Positions 6,821 to 13,755 of a stretch of DNA of 19,664 bases are shown piece after piece. The first letter of the stretch is position 1. Each line of letters opens with the position of its first letter. Below the pieces are notes generated by a model. The model saw only the letters and a list, made by a program, of their open reading frames with translations, had not been told where the DNA came from and did no database searches. Source of the DNA: Patescibacteria group bacterium (GTDB lineage Bacteria > Patescibacteriota > Minisyncoccia > Minisyncoccales > JAGOPM01); assembly GCA_022710815.1 (NCBI GenBank), contig JAKLGF010000001.1:1-19664 (forward strand), read 5' to 3'. The position numbers and the translations under genes were made by a program.

Positions 6821-7392
6821 AATTGTTTCAATGGATAACTTTGAATAACTTCGTATTCGGCTCCAGATCTTTTCAATTCGCTCCTCATTACTTCAACAGA
6901 CTGGACAATAAAGTCAAGTTCAGCACAAACATCAACATCAGGCTTGGTTTCTGGATCAATGTTTCTAAATTCCATGGTATTTATTCTGCCCAAAGTCAAA
7001 TGGGGGATAAATTCCCTATCTTCTAACTTAAAACCATTTTTAGTTAAAGCTGATTGCAATTGTTTTTGCATTTCCATCAAAGAATCAGATTCAGCTTTAA
7101 TCCAAACCAGCCTGGGTGGGAAATGTTTGGGCGGGCCATATTCAGTCTGAGTCAAATGCAAATCAAATTGCTCAAAATCAGGAATTATCTGGCTGCAGAT
7201 TTCTAAAACCTTGGGCAAATCTTTTTCCAAGATTCCTCCCATAAAGGCCAAGGTCAAATGCATATTCTCTCGATTAACCCATTTAACAATATTTTCCTGA
7301 AATTGAATATCTAAACCATTTTGAAGACGCTCTAAATGGTCTTTGGCCTCATCGGGCAGATTAATAGCAATGAATATTCTTTGAATCATCAT
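6817..7392 (-). CDS. thpR: RNA 2',3'-cyclic phosphodiesterase (LigT/2H family)
   Basis: 2H phosphoesterases of this family hydrolyse 2',3'-cyclic phosphate RNA ends to 2'-phosphates. The 191-aa product is full family length, begins QRIFIAINLPDEAKDHL, and carries both HxTx signatures, HLTL at 45-48 and HLTL at 131-134, at family spacing. GPPKHFPPRLVWI (about 86-98) is also typical. Two ATGs stand in tandem (7392 and 7389). The first lies 7 nt after a perfect TATAAT, implying a leaderless mRNA, and neither has an SD. It is the first gene of an operon with murC (4-nt overlap), an unusual pairing of RNA processing and cell-wall synthesis. Substrate in vivo unknown. Confidence 0.9.
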   Translation of the reverse strand: MMIQRIFIAINLPDEAKDHLERLQNGLDIQFQENIVKWVNRENMHLTLAFMGGILEKDLPKVLEICSQIIPDFEQFDLHLTQTEYGPPKHFPPRLVWIKAESDSLMEMQKQLQSALTKNGFKLEDREFIPHLTLGRINTMEFRNIDPETKPDVDVCAELDFIVQSVEVMRSELKRSGAEYEVIQSYPLKQL

Positions 7393-7399
7393 TGTTCTT

Positions 7400-7427
7400 A
7401 TTATATTTATATTTCCCCAAAATTCAA
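7400..7427 (-). promoter_or_regulatory. Promoter of the thpR-murC operon
   Basis: TTGAAT (7427-7422), 16 nt, TATAAT (7405-7400) on the minus strand. The thpR ATG is 7 nt after the -10, so a leaderless transcript is predicted. Confidence 0.6.
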
Positions 7428-7432
7428 ATTTA

Positions 7433-7441
7433 TGGTATGAT
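7433..7441 (+). promoter_or_regulatory. Extended -10 promoter of the PHP gene
   Basis: TGG-TATGAT with the ATG 6 nt downstream, predicting a leaderless mRNA. The corresponding -35 area falls within the spacer of the divergent thpR promoter, so the two polymerase sites overlap. Confidence 0.55.
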
Positions 7442-7447
7442 TGCTAT

Positions 7448-8116
7448 ATGAAAATAGACATGCATTGCCATTCCTGGTATTCCAATGATGGAAATGCTTC
7501 CCCGGAAGCCTTGATTTTAGCTGCCAAACGCAAGGGTTTAGATGGCATAGCAATAACAGACCACAATACTACAAAAGCCTGGCCAGAGGCCATTTCTGCC
7601 TCAAAAAAGCATGGTTTTAACCTGATTTTAGGCCAAGAGCTTAAAATAAAGGAAAATGGCAAAACAATTGGGGAAATCTTGGGCTATTTCACTCAACAAG
7701 AGATTAATCCCAAGGGCAAAACAGCCAAGCAGGTTGTTGATGAAATCCATAGCCAAGGAGGCATTGCCATACTAGCCCATCCTTTTAATTGGAAAAAACC
7801 ATTTCACAATCCCCAATCAATGAAAGGATTAGTTGATGGTTCTGAAGCTTTTAATGCCCGCTCTCAAACCAAAGATGGCAACAAAAAAGCAGAGCAGTTT
7901 GCTCAAGATAATAATTTCATTTTCACTGCTGGATCTGATTGCCATTCTACTTTTGAAATAGGAAATGCTTATCTAGAATCCCCTGCTACTAACTTACAAG
8001 ATTTCAAAAGAGATTTATTAAACAAGAGAGTTAAGGTTGTTGGCAAGCAATCAGGCTGGATTGTTCAAATATTTGCCTTCACTGGAAAAGTGAGAAATTT
8101 GTTTTGGAAACCATAA
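7448..8116 (+). CDS. PHP-domain metal-dependent phosphoesterase
   Basis: The PHP family contains polymerase/histidinol-phosphatase-like metal-dependent phosphoesterases, including nucleoside 3',5'-bisphosphate phosphatases and histidinol phosphatases. The 222-aa product starts at once with motif I, HCHS (H6, H8). Motif II is ITDHN (D38, H39), E64 follows in GQELK, then AHPF (H111) and GSDCHS (D164, H166). All expected metal ligands are therefore present. It is shorter than the roughly 280-aa RnmV/TrpH type and lacks their insert. I cannot assign the substrate. It is a single-gene unit between a leaderless promoter and a bidirectional terminator. Confidence 0.88.
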   Translation: MKIDMHCHSWYSNDGNASPEALILAAKRKGLDGIAITDHNTTKAWPEAISASKKHGFNLILGQELKIKENGKTIGEILGYFTQQEINPKGKTAKQVVDEIHSQGGIAILAHPFNWKKPFHNPQSMKGLVDGSEAFNARSQTKDGNKKAEQFAQDNNFIFTAGSDCHSTFEIGNAYLESPATNLQDFKRDLLNKRVKVVGKQSGWIVQIFAFTGKVRNLFWKP

Positions 8117-8128
8117 TACAGACATATT

Positions 8129-8164
8129 AAAAGCCCGGAACTCTTATGAGTCCGGGCTTTTTTG
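8129..8164. terminator. Bidirectional terminator between the PHP gene and the zinc-module gene
   Basis: A stem of about 14 bp, AAAAGCCCGG-(A)-ACTC against GAGTCCGGGCTTTT, with one bulged A, a TTAT loop and T-runs in both directions. It serves convergent genes ending at 8116 and 8182. Confidence 0.9.
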
Positions 8165-8181
8165 TTTCTACGAAGTTCTTG

Positions 8182-10407
8182 CTATTTAACGATCATGGGT
8201 CCTTTCAAGAAAGGAAAGAGCTGCTTTCTTTTTTCTGGGTCAGATTCATTTTGGCAAGCTCTGGTTTGTCTTTCAAAGCATTCCAAACAAATCCATTCTC
8301 CAGTCACAGGGCTAGCATAATCAAGATAGCTGAATGTATGGCAACCTCCAGGACACTTTTCCATTCTTTTGGTTCTATGGACTCCCTCTGGATCTCCATG
8401 CATCAAACTCTTTTTCTGCATCTTCTCTCTGATTTGTTCAGGTGTGTAAACAACTTGGGAAGTGTCGTCTTCTGGGGAGTCAGATTTGGAAACTCTTTTT
8501 TTCTTGGCTTTGATTACAATACCAGTTTCTCCATCAACAATTCCCTCAGGAGAAGCATCTGGCTTGGCTCCATTGCCAAGCGCTCGCTCTACAAACTCAG
8601 CTCGAGACAGCTCCTTTGTTTTTGGAACCTCTTGGGCTTTCTGGACAATCTTTTGGACTGACTTGTTTTCGGACTTGATTACTCTCTCAGAGATCTCTTT
8701 GGAAGTCTTGTCTTTATTCTTTTCCTTTTCTTTATCAGCACACTTTTGGCAAATGCCTGATTTGTTCCTGTGCCCGAGTTTGGCTCCGCAAGCGCAATAC
8801 CTCTCTGGAATTGGATTAATGGACAATCTTTGCTTAAGCTTGTTAGAGCAAACTCCGCAAACAGGATCTCCGTTTTCAAGGCGAGTACTGACTGTCCTTA
8901 TTTCCTTGCAGAAAGAGCATCTTTCTTTTCTTGATTCTTTCTCGCATTTATGGCAAAGAAGAGTCATGTTAATTCCGCGGCGCTTTCTTTTGGGAAGTGG
9001 GGTTCCGCATTTTTCGCAGACTGCGGGTTTTCTCTTTTTTTCAAGATAGCCCTTTTTGAGTTCTGCCTTCCTTATTTTTTTGCATTCATCACAAAGAATT
9101 TCTTGACCTGGGAAAATCTTCTTACGGATAACTTCTTTTCCGCAAGAGCATTTAACAATAATGCCCCCGCGTTTTTTGATTCTCTCAGGATCTTTTTGAT
9201 CTCGCTTCCATTCAATGTAATGCTTGCGGCAAAGGAATGGGACTCCCTTTATCTTTCTTTTGTATTTTCTTGGAAGAATCTCTCCGCACACTTCGCATCG
9301 TATTACTATTTCTGCATTGACTTCTTCCCGCTCTTTCTTTGCAGCTTGGCTTTTTTCTTTTCGTCTGGCCATGCGATCTTTTCGGCAACACTCTGTGCAT
9401 TTGCCTGTCTTGTTGTTCTTGGGTATTTTTGCTCCACACTGACAATACTCGGCTTGCCATTGATCAGAGCTAGAATCTTGGCTTTTGTTTACTTTCACAT
9501 CTTTTGCGCACTTTGCGCAAAGTCCGCTTTTGTTAGCATTGCCAAGTTTGGCTCCACATTTACAAAACTTTGCTTTCTTGGCAATAGCTTCTTGTTCGCA
9601 TTTTTGACAAAGTCCGCTTTTGTTAGCATTGCCAAGTTTGGCTCCGCATTTGCAGATCTTGGAATGTTTTTTGAGCTTAACTTCTTTTTTTTCTTCTGCT
9701 TTTGGCAATGTTTTTTCTTTGCTGCCATGGCGGAGAATCTTTTTTCGACACTTTTCGCAAAACAACTTGGTTCCAACAGGAACAGGATCATCTCTGAAAA
9801 CCGGACGGCCGCACTTGGAGCAACGAAGCTTATTCGGATCGCAGAATTCTATTGAAGGATCCAGTGTTCCAATAACCTTTTGCATTGTCCCAAACGGAAG
9901 TTCTTGGATTTGATTAGGATGGTTTTTATTCCATTCCTTATCCTTTTCTGTTTTGACTTGCTTGTTATAGCAAGCTCGACAGATTTTTGTTTTGTTATCT
10001 TTCAAGCTTATGCATTCAAGCAAATCAAACTCTTTGCATTCTGGGCATCTTTGGGCCAAGCTCTTTTCCTTACAATTCTCTTCTTCTCTGCTTTCTTTTT
10101 GTTCTTCTGGTTGGCTATAGTATTTCTTCTCATCTTTTAAGACAGAAATACAATTAGGACAAAGCAATTTTTTGCCGGGGCGAGCTTTTCTTTTACGATC
10201 AAGCAATTCAGCTCCGCATTCTTGGCAAAAGAATTTTTTGGGCTTTGCTTGGCTTGCCTCAATTCTTGCCTTTTCTTGTTCTTTTCCGCTTTTCTCTGTT
10301 TTTTGCGCGCACTTTGCGCAAAGGCCACTTTTATTGTGATTGCCAATAATTGTTCCGCAGCCATTGGCACATAAGCGCCAAGCTCCTGGTTTCCGATTGT
10401 AGGTCAT
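8182..10407 (-). CDS. Giant zinc-module array protein, unknown function
   Basis: An unrecognised 741-aa, Lys- and Cys-rich protein with 13 candidate four-ligand zinc modules: residues 13-33, 61-86, 121-146, 196-220, 252-270, 282-300, 322-340, 371-396 (last ligand His), 420-442, 464-488, 497-520, 538-556 and 685-710. Five (1st, 5th, 6th, 7th, 12th) share the compact form CxCGAKLGNxNKSGLCxKC; most others have CxxC, about 20 basic residues, then LCxxC. Modules 5 and 6 are near-identical. Linkers are charged; 557-684 is long, probably disordered and module-free. No signal peptide, membrane segment or obvious catalytic domain. Nucleic-acid binding is inferred from the basic ribbons. A strong GGGAGG SD sits 7 nt before the ATG. 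CpG is about 2.7 per 100 bp against about 1 in core genes. Confidence 0.85.
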   Translation of the reverse strand: MTYNRKPGAWRLCANGCGTIIGNHNKSGLCAKCAQKTEKSGKEQEKARIEASQAKPKKFFCQECGAELLDRKRKARPGKKLLCPNCISVLKDEKKYYSQPEEQKESREEENCKEKSLAQRCPECKEFDLLECISLKDNKTKICRACYNKQVKTEKDKEWNKNHPNQIQELPFGTMQKVIGTLDPSIEFCDPNKLRCSKCGRPVFRDDPVPVGTKLFCEKCRKKILRHGSKEKTLPKAEEKKEVKLKKHSKICKCGAKLGNANKSGLCQKCEQEAIAKKAKFCKCGAKLGNANKSGLCAKCAKDVKVNKSQDSSSDQWQAEYCQCGAKIPKNNKTGKCTECCRKDRMARRKEKSQAAKKEREEVNAEIVIRCEVCGEILPRKYKRKIKGVPFLCRKHYIEWKRDQKDPERIKKRGGIIVKCSCGKEVIRKKIFPGQEILCDECKKIRKAELKKGYLEKKRKPAVCEKCGTPLPKRKRRGINMTLLCHKCEKESRKERCSFCKEIRTVSTRLENGDPVCGVCSNKLKQRLSINPIPERYCACGAKLGHRNKSGICQKCADKEKEKNKDKTSKEISERVIKSENKSVQKIVQKAQEVPKTKELSRAEFVERALGNGAKPDASPEGIVDGETGIVIKAKKKRVSKSDSPEDDTSQVVYTPEQIREKMQKKSLMHGDPEGVHRTKRMEKCPGGCHTFSYLDYASPVTGEWICLECFERQTRACQNESDPEKRKQLFPFLKGPMIVK
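9518..9645. repeat. 38-bp direct repeat, 90-bp period, inside the zinc-module gene
   Basis: Identical 38-bp copies at 9518-9555 and 9608-9645. The offset is exactly 90 bp, 30 codons, matching the spacing of modules 5 and 6. This is a recent in-frame internal duplication, not a CRISPR. Confidence 0.9.
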
Positions 10408-10461
10408 TCTTTCCTCCCTTCGTAGTAATTAAATTGGTAAAAATCTATCAGATTTTTCAGT

Positions 10462-10489
10462 GCTATACCATAACATACGAGCTAACTAA
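10462..10489 (-). promoter_or_regulatory. Candidate promoter for the zinc-module gene
   Basis: TTAGTT (10489-10484), 16 nt, TATAGC (10467-10462) on the minus strand, with a TGG extension directly before the -10. Predicted leader about 50 nt, ending in the strong SD. Confidence 0.45.
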
Positions 10490-10492
10490 TGT

Positions 10493-10508
10493 AAATGTCT
10501 ATACATTT
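10493..10508. repeat. Inverted repeat between two divergent promoters
   Basis: AAATGT-ctat-ACATTT. It lies between the zinc-module promoter and the membrane-protein promoter and overlaps the first bases of the latter's -35 (10507). It could be an operator for either gene; short enough to be chance. Confidence 0.35.
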
Positions 10509-10534
10509 GACACAAACTAAAGATATGGTATGCT
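10507..10534 (+). promoter_or_regulatory. Candidate promoter for the two-TM protein gene
   Basis: TTGACA (10507-10512), 16 nt, TATGCT (10529-10534). The -10 contains the first possible ATG (10530), arguing that this codon is not translated and that translation starts at 10626, after a leader of about 85 nt. A GCTGT-tta-ACAGC hairpin (10598-10610) stands 5 nt before the SD. Confidence 0.6.
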
Positions 10535-10625
10535 CAAATTGCTTCGGGAATACTTTATCCCCCAAGATATCAAAGGGTGTGAAAGCGACAAGAAGCAGCT
10601 GTTTAACAGCATAATAGGAGTAGTA

Positions 10626-11525
10626 ATGAAAAACAAAGAGAATGTTGCGTTTGAAAAAGTAAGGCTTAACTTTGTTCGAAGAAGAATCTTCGGAAAAAAG
10701 AAAGTTGGCCTCTGTGGAGCCATTGCTGATGTTTTAGGAGTTATTTTGGCCCTAATCGAAATTGTCAGCTTCATAGCATCAGCTAAGGGAGCAGGCTTAA
10801 TCGATTTTTGGTTAAAGCCTTTAATCCCCCACTGGGTCGCTCTAGTCATTCTACCCTTCTGGATTTCCTGCATTGTTGTTTGCTATTGGATGCACTATAG
10901 CGACAACAAAAAGAAATTCGAGGGATTCAGCCGAATTCTCGACAATAGCCATAATTATCCGGTTGTTGCCGATGGTGAAATCTCAGACAGCAGAACTCTT
11001 CTTATTGGCAAAGAAACACCAACCATTAGTCTTGGAATTTTCGCCTTTGTCGCAGTATATCGTCCCTGTAATGGATCTGAAGAAGAATGCTGGAGAATTG
11101 AAAGAAGGTTTGCTATCAAACGTCCAGGGAAAATAAATCACTCAAGCATGAGATTCCCTTATTTCCCTGACCCGAGAAATCCTGCATTTCTTGATCCCAA
11201 TCTCTCAACAAAAGAAGAAACGTCAGGCGAAAAACCCAAAAGTTCGGCCAAAGTCGAATGGGGCATTGATGTCGGAAGCAATTCCAACTTGCCAATTTGT
11301 GACAATGAACGAAAAGTCACTGCAAGGATTTCCCTCAAAGACGACCCTCAAATCTATCAAAAAGCCTCGGAAGGACAAGCAAAAATCTTTTTTGTTTTTG
11401 TCTTACGCGGACCCAGAAACTGTCTTGGCACTCTGATCTGCGATGACGACATCTTGAATTCTTTGGTCTCTAACAATCCAGAGAAATTCAAGGAAGCGAG
11501 CCCCACTTACTACTGGCCCGAATAA
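10626..11525 (+). CDS. Two-TM membrane protein of unknown function
   Basis: An unrecognised 299-aa protein. The N-terminus is basic (KVRLNFVRRRIFGKKK). Two hydrophobic helices follow at about 31-52 and 68-90, and then a soluble domain of about 209 residues. The positive-inside rule puts both termini in the cytoplasm, so the large domain would be cytoplasmic. It has no visible catalytic motif. The frame is open back to 10530, but that ATG lies in a -10 box; AGGAG 5 nt before the ATG at 10626 decides the start. CpG is about 3.4 per 100 bp, the codon choice differs from core genes, and the leader and SD resemble the divergent zinc-module gene, suggesting the pair belongs together. A terminator follows. 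Confidence 0.8.
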   Translation: MKNKENVAFEKVRLNFVRRRIFGKKKVGLCGAIADVLGVILALIEIVSFIASAKGAGLIDFWLKPLIPHWVALVILPFWISCIVVCYWMHYSDNKKKFEGFSRILDNSHNYPVVADGEISDSRTLLIGKETPTISLGIFAFVAVYRPCNGSEEECWRIERRFAIKRPGKINHSSMRFPYFPDPRNPAFLDPNLSTKEETSGEKPKSSAKVEWGIDVGSNSNLPICDNERKVTARISLKDDPQIYQKASEGQAKIFFVFVLRGPRNCLGTLICDDDILNSLVSNNPEKFKEASPTYYWPE

Positions 11526-11533
11526 CAAAACAA

Positions 11534-11562
11534 AAAAGGCAGAGAATCAATCTCTGCCTTTT
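11534..11562. terminator. Bidirectional terminator after the two-TM gene
   Basis: A 12-bp perfect stem AAAAGGCAGAGA/TCTCTGCCTTTT with loop ATCAA and flanking A and T runs. It serves convergent genes ending at 11525 and 11574. Confidence 0.92.
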
Positions 11563-11573
11563 AATGTGCTTAA

Positions 11574-12167
11574 TTATTTCATTTCCGACAAAATCTTGTA
11601 GTTTTTGTAGAATCTTTGCCAAGCAGTAATAGTGGAACCAATGGCAATAATCCACAAACACCAGAACAAAATATCTGGCTTGCCATTGGAGGCAGATAAT
11701 AATCCGATAATTATTAAAATCAATCTTTCTTTTCTTTCCATTAATCCCCCGCCTGATTTTCCTCCATCAGCCTTGGCATGCTTGGAGATATAGCTGGCAA
11801 CCATAAAGGCAGAACAAGCTAAAAAGGAAGGAATAATTAAATTAACTGTTGAAGGAACTAAAATGAAAGCCAAGTACCAGGAGATTTCTGTTACTTTATC
11901 AGTAGTGGAATCTAGCAAAGCTCCAAATTTTGTTTCTTTTTGATTAGCTTTAGCCACTGCTCCATCAATTCCATCGCAAATTCCTGAAATCAAAATCATT
12001 AAAATGGCTAAACCATATTCTCCTATGGAGATATAGTAGGCAGCCCAAAAACCAAAAACCAAAACTAAAAAGGTGACAAAATTGGCATGAATGCCAATTC
12101 CTCCCAGTGTTTTACCAATAGAAGTTGTTAGTCCTGATAATAATTTTCTCAATTGGTCTGTGAGCAT
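11574..12167 (-). CDS. CDP-alcohol phosphatidyltransferase (PIP/AIP-synthase-like)
   Basis: An integral membrane enzyme that moves a phosphatidyl group from a CDP-lipid to an alcohol head group. The 197-aa product carries the family motif at residues 65-90: D65, D68-G69, A72-K73 (usually Ala-Arg), G82, D86 and D90, with correct spacing. Around it are about six hydrophobic helices. LLDSTTDKVTE and GLMERKERL (141-149) resemble inositol-phosphate-using members (phosphatidyl- or archaetidyl-inositol-phosphate synthases) more than PgsA; this is from memory of the families. A TTG at 12200 would add 11 residues inside the upstream gene; the ATG at 12167, 1 nt past that gene's TAA, is preferred. Last gene of a three-gene operon. 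Confidence 0.85.
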   Translation of the reverse strand: MLTDQLRKLLSGLTTSIGKTLGGIGIHANFVTFLVLVFGFWAAYYISIGEYGLAILMILISGICDGIDGAVAKANQKETKFGALLDSTTDKVTEISWYLAFILVPSTVNLIIPSFLACSAFMVASYISKHAKADGGKSGGGLMERKERLILIIIGLLSASNGKPDILFWCLWIIAIGSTITAWQRFYKNYKILSEMK

Positions 12168-12168
12168 G

Positions 12169-12963
12169 TTATTTCTTGAAATTATTGTATTCTTGTTCAA
12201 TCAATTTAGCAATCTTTGCTGCTGCTTCTTCTTGAGTAAAGCCTTCCAGGCTTCCCATGCTGGGCCAATCATTGGCATCAACACAATATGGGACTCCGGT
12301 TTCTGAGATTATGAAGTCTCCGCCAAAGATTTTTAATCCAGTAGCAGTTTTAGTTAACATGACTTGCCTATTAATTTCTGAAACTTGAGCTTGGAATTTT
12401 TCTCTAGCAGCTGGGGCTAAAATTACTTCCCCATCAATGGCATAATATTTAATTGATTCTCCAATAATGAATTCTTGAACCAAGATTTCATCAATGCCTT
12501 GAGTTTTGTATTCAGCCATGGCTTTATCAAATTCTTCCTGAGTGGTTACTTTAAACCAGAATTCATGGCGGTTGGCTGGTTTCAAAATCTTGGGTCCATT
12601 AAAAGAAGCAAAATCCACCTCCTCTATTTTCTTAAACTCAGTCTGAGGGATATTAGCTCCCAATTCCATCATTTTTAAATAGGTGGTTTTTCTATCAAAA
12701 GAAAATCTAATGGCTTTAGGGGCATTGATAACAAACCAACCTTGATTTTGTTTATCAAACAAGGCATCATTGATTTCTTTTCCCCTAGCCATTGTAAAGA
12801 CCAAATCTACTGGCTGGCTGAAATCAAATTGTTCTGAGAAGACATTACTAGTTTCAAACCCTAATTTAGTTAACTCTTGAGCAGTCAAATCCAGAATTCT
12901 TTGATCAGATCCTGGTTTGCCAGCTAATTTTAATTCGCGGTAAATACCGATTGCTTTGGGCAT
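12169..12963 (-). CDS. ATP-grasp family ligase or kinase
   Basis: The 264-aa product looks like a small ATP-grasp enzyme, which joins or phosphorylates substrates through acyl-phosphate or phosphoryl transfer. An N-terminal pre-ATP region ends in INAPKAIRFSFDRKTTYLKM (79-98, the usual start of the ATP-binding domain). PKILKPA (124-130) carries a candidate ATP-binding lysine, VQEFIIG (162-168) the hinge, and GGDFII plus VDANDWPS (D216, D229, N231) the metal-binding end. It is most like RimK/D-Ala-D-Ala-ligase-type or ITPK-type folds; the substrate is unknown. It starts 4 nt past the HAD gene's stop and ends 1 nt before the phosphatidyltransferase, so the three are co-translated. TATTAT lies 6 nt before the ATG, a possible internal promoter. 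Confidence 0.82.
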   Translation of the reverse strand: MPKAIGIYRELKLAGKPGSDQRILDLTAQELTKLGFETSNVFSEQFDFSQPVDLVFTMARGKEINDALFDKQNQGWFVINAPKAIRFSFDRKTTYLKMMELGANIPQTEFKKIEEVDFASFNGPKILKPANRHEFWFKVTTQEEFDKAMAEYKTQGIDEILVQEFIIGESIKYYAIDGEVILAPAAREKFQAQVSEINRQVMLTKTATGLKIFGGDFIISETGVPYCVDANDWPSMGSLEGFTQEEAAAKIAKLIEQEYNNFKK

Positions 12964-12967
12964 ATTG

Positions 12968-13645
12968 TTATAATATTTCTCCTGCTTTTTTGAGGAATTC
13001 AGGAAAACCTCCTTTAATAATTAAATCTGTATTTTCTTCTAATTCTTTGACCTGAGAATATTGGCTAGGCATGCCAATGACAAATAACCCAGCTGCTTTA
13101 GCAGACTTGGCTCCAGAAACCATGTCTTCAAAAGACAAACAATCCTGGGGCTCTAATTCTAATTGCTGGCAAGCATACAAATACATGGCTGGATCTGGCT
13201 TGCCTAATCCCCCAGCTTCTTTTTGAGAAGACAATTTTTCTTTTTCAAAATATTGTTCTAATCCAGCAGCCTTTAATTTCAAAACTAATTCAGGAATATC
13301 TTTGGCTGAGCAAACAGTCATTTTAATTCCCTTTTCTTTGAAAAACCTAATTGCTTCTAAAACTCCTGGCATTAATTCTATTTCCTCATTAGTAAATAGT
13401 TCTTCTAAAATATCTGCGGCTGCTTGGGCTAATTCTCCCACAGAATAGGTTATTAAAGGATATTTTCTTTTCAAAAGCATTGGGATTTCATCAGCTGATG
13501 ATTTCCCGCAATAATCTTGGGCATATTCTTCTGCAGATACTGTGATTCCAAAAGGAGCCAAAACAATATCCCACTTCTTCTTTTGCAAGACTTCGCTATC
13601 AGCTAGAGTTCCGTCAAAATCAAAAACAACTCCTTTGTATTTCAT
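12968..13645 (-). CDS. HAD-superfamily hydrolase (beta-phosphoglucomutase-like)
   Basis: A soluble phosphatase or phosphomutase of HAD subfamily IA. The 225-aa product has motif I FDFDGTLAD (D9 nucleophile, D11 acid/base), a helical cap (about 16-90), motif II VCSAKD (about 116-121), motif III lysine in LGKPDPAMY, and motif IV FEDMVSGAKSAKAAG (Glu-Asp). The substrate cannot be told from sequence. It heads the operon with the ATP-grasp and phosphatidyltransferase genes, so a sugar- or polyol-phosphate substrate is an attractive guess. The ATG at 13645 lies 6 nt after a TACACT -10; there is no SD, predicting a leaderless mRNA. Confidence 0.88.
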   Translation of the reverse strand: MKYKGVVFDFDGTLADSEVLQKKKWDIVLAPFGITVSAEEYAQDYCGKSSADEIPMLLKRKYPLITYSVGELAQAAADILEELFTNEEIELMPGVLEAIRFFKEKGIKMTVCSAKDIPELVLKLKAAGLEQYFEKEKLSSQKEAGGLGKPDPAMYLYACQQLELEPQDCLSFEDMVSGAKSAKAAGLFVIGMPSQYSQVKELEENTDLIIKGGFPEFLKKAGEIL

Positions 13646-13651
13646 GATTTA

Positions 13652-13680
13652 AGTGTAAATAAAAAGCGGCTGCTATACAA
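13652..13680 (-). promoter_or_regulatory. Leaderless promoter of the HAD/ATP-grasp/lipid operon
   Basis: TTGTAT (13680-13675), 17 nt, TACACT (13657-13652), with the ATG 6 nt further. The -35 lies in the loop of the upstream gene's terminator and the spacer holds its descending arm and T-run, so the two signals share the same DNA. Confidence 0.5.
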
Positions 13681-13691
13681 GCCAGCCGCTT
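13657..13691 (-). terminator. Terminator of the secreted-protein gene
   Basis: A 9-bp perfect stem AAGCGGCTG/CAGCCGCTT with a 10-nt loop, followed on the minus strand by TTTTTATTT. It lies about 65 bases past the stop at 13756 and overlaps the next operon's promoter. Confidence 0.85.
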
Positions 13692-13755
13692 AGGTTTTAC
13701 CTTTTTACTTGCCCAAACAAGCAAAGTTATTACAATTGATTTTTAAAGATCTGGT

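Noticed and set aside
9495..9791. CRISPR-like or tandem repeat in the zinc-module region
   Set aside because: The repeats are in-frame coding repeats with a 90-bp period and no spacers; only two copies are identical.
12168..12200. TTG start for the phosphatidyltransferase
   Set aside because: It overlaps the ATP-grasp gene and adds residues without family similarity; an ATG lies 1 nt after that gene's stop.
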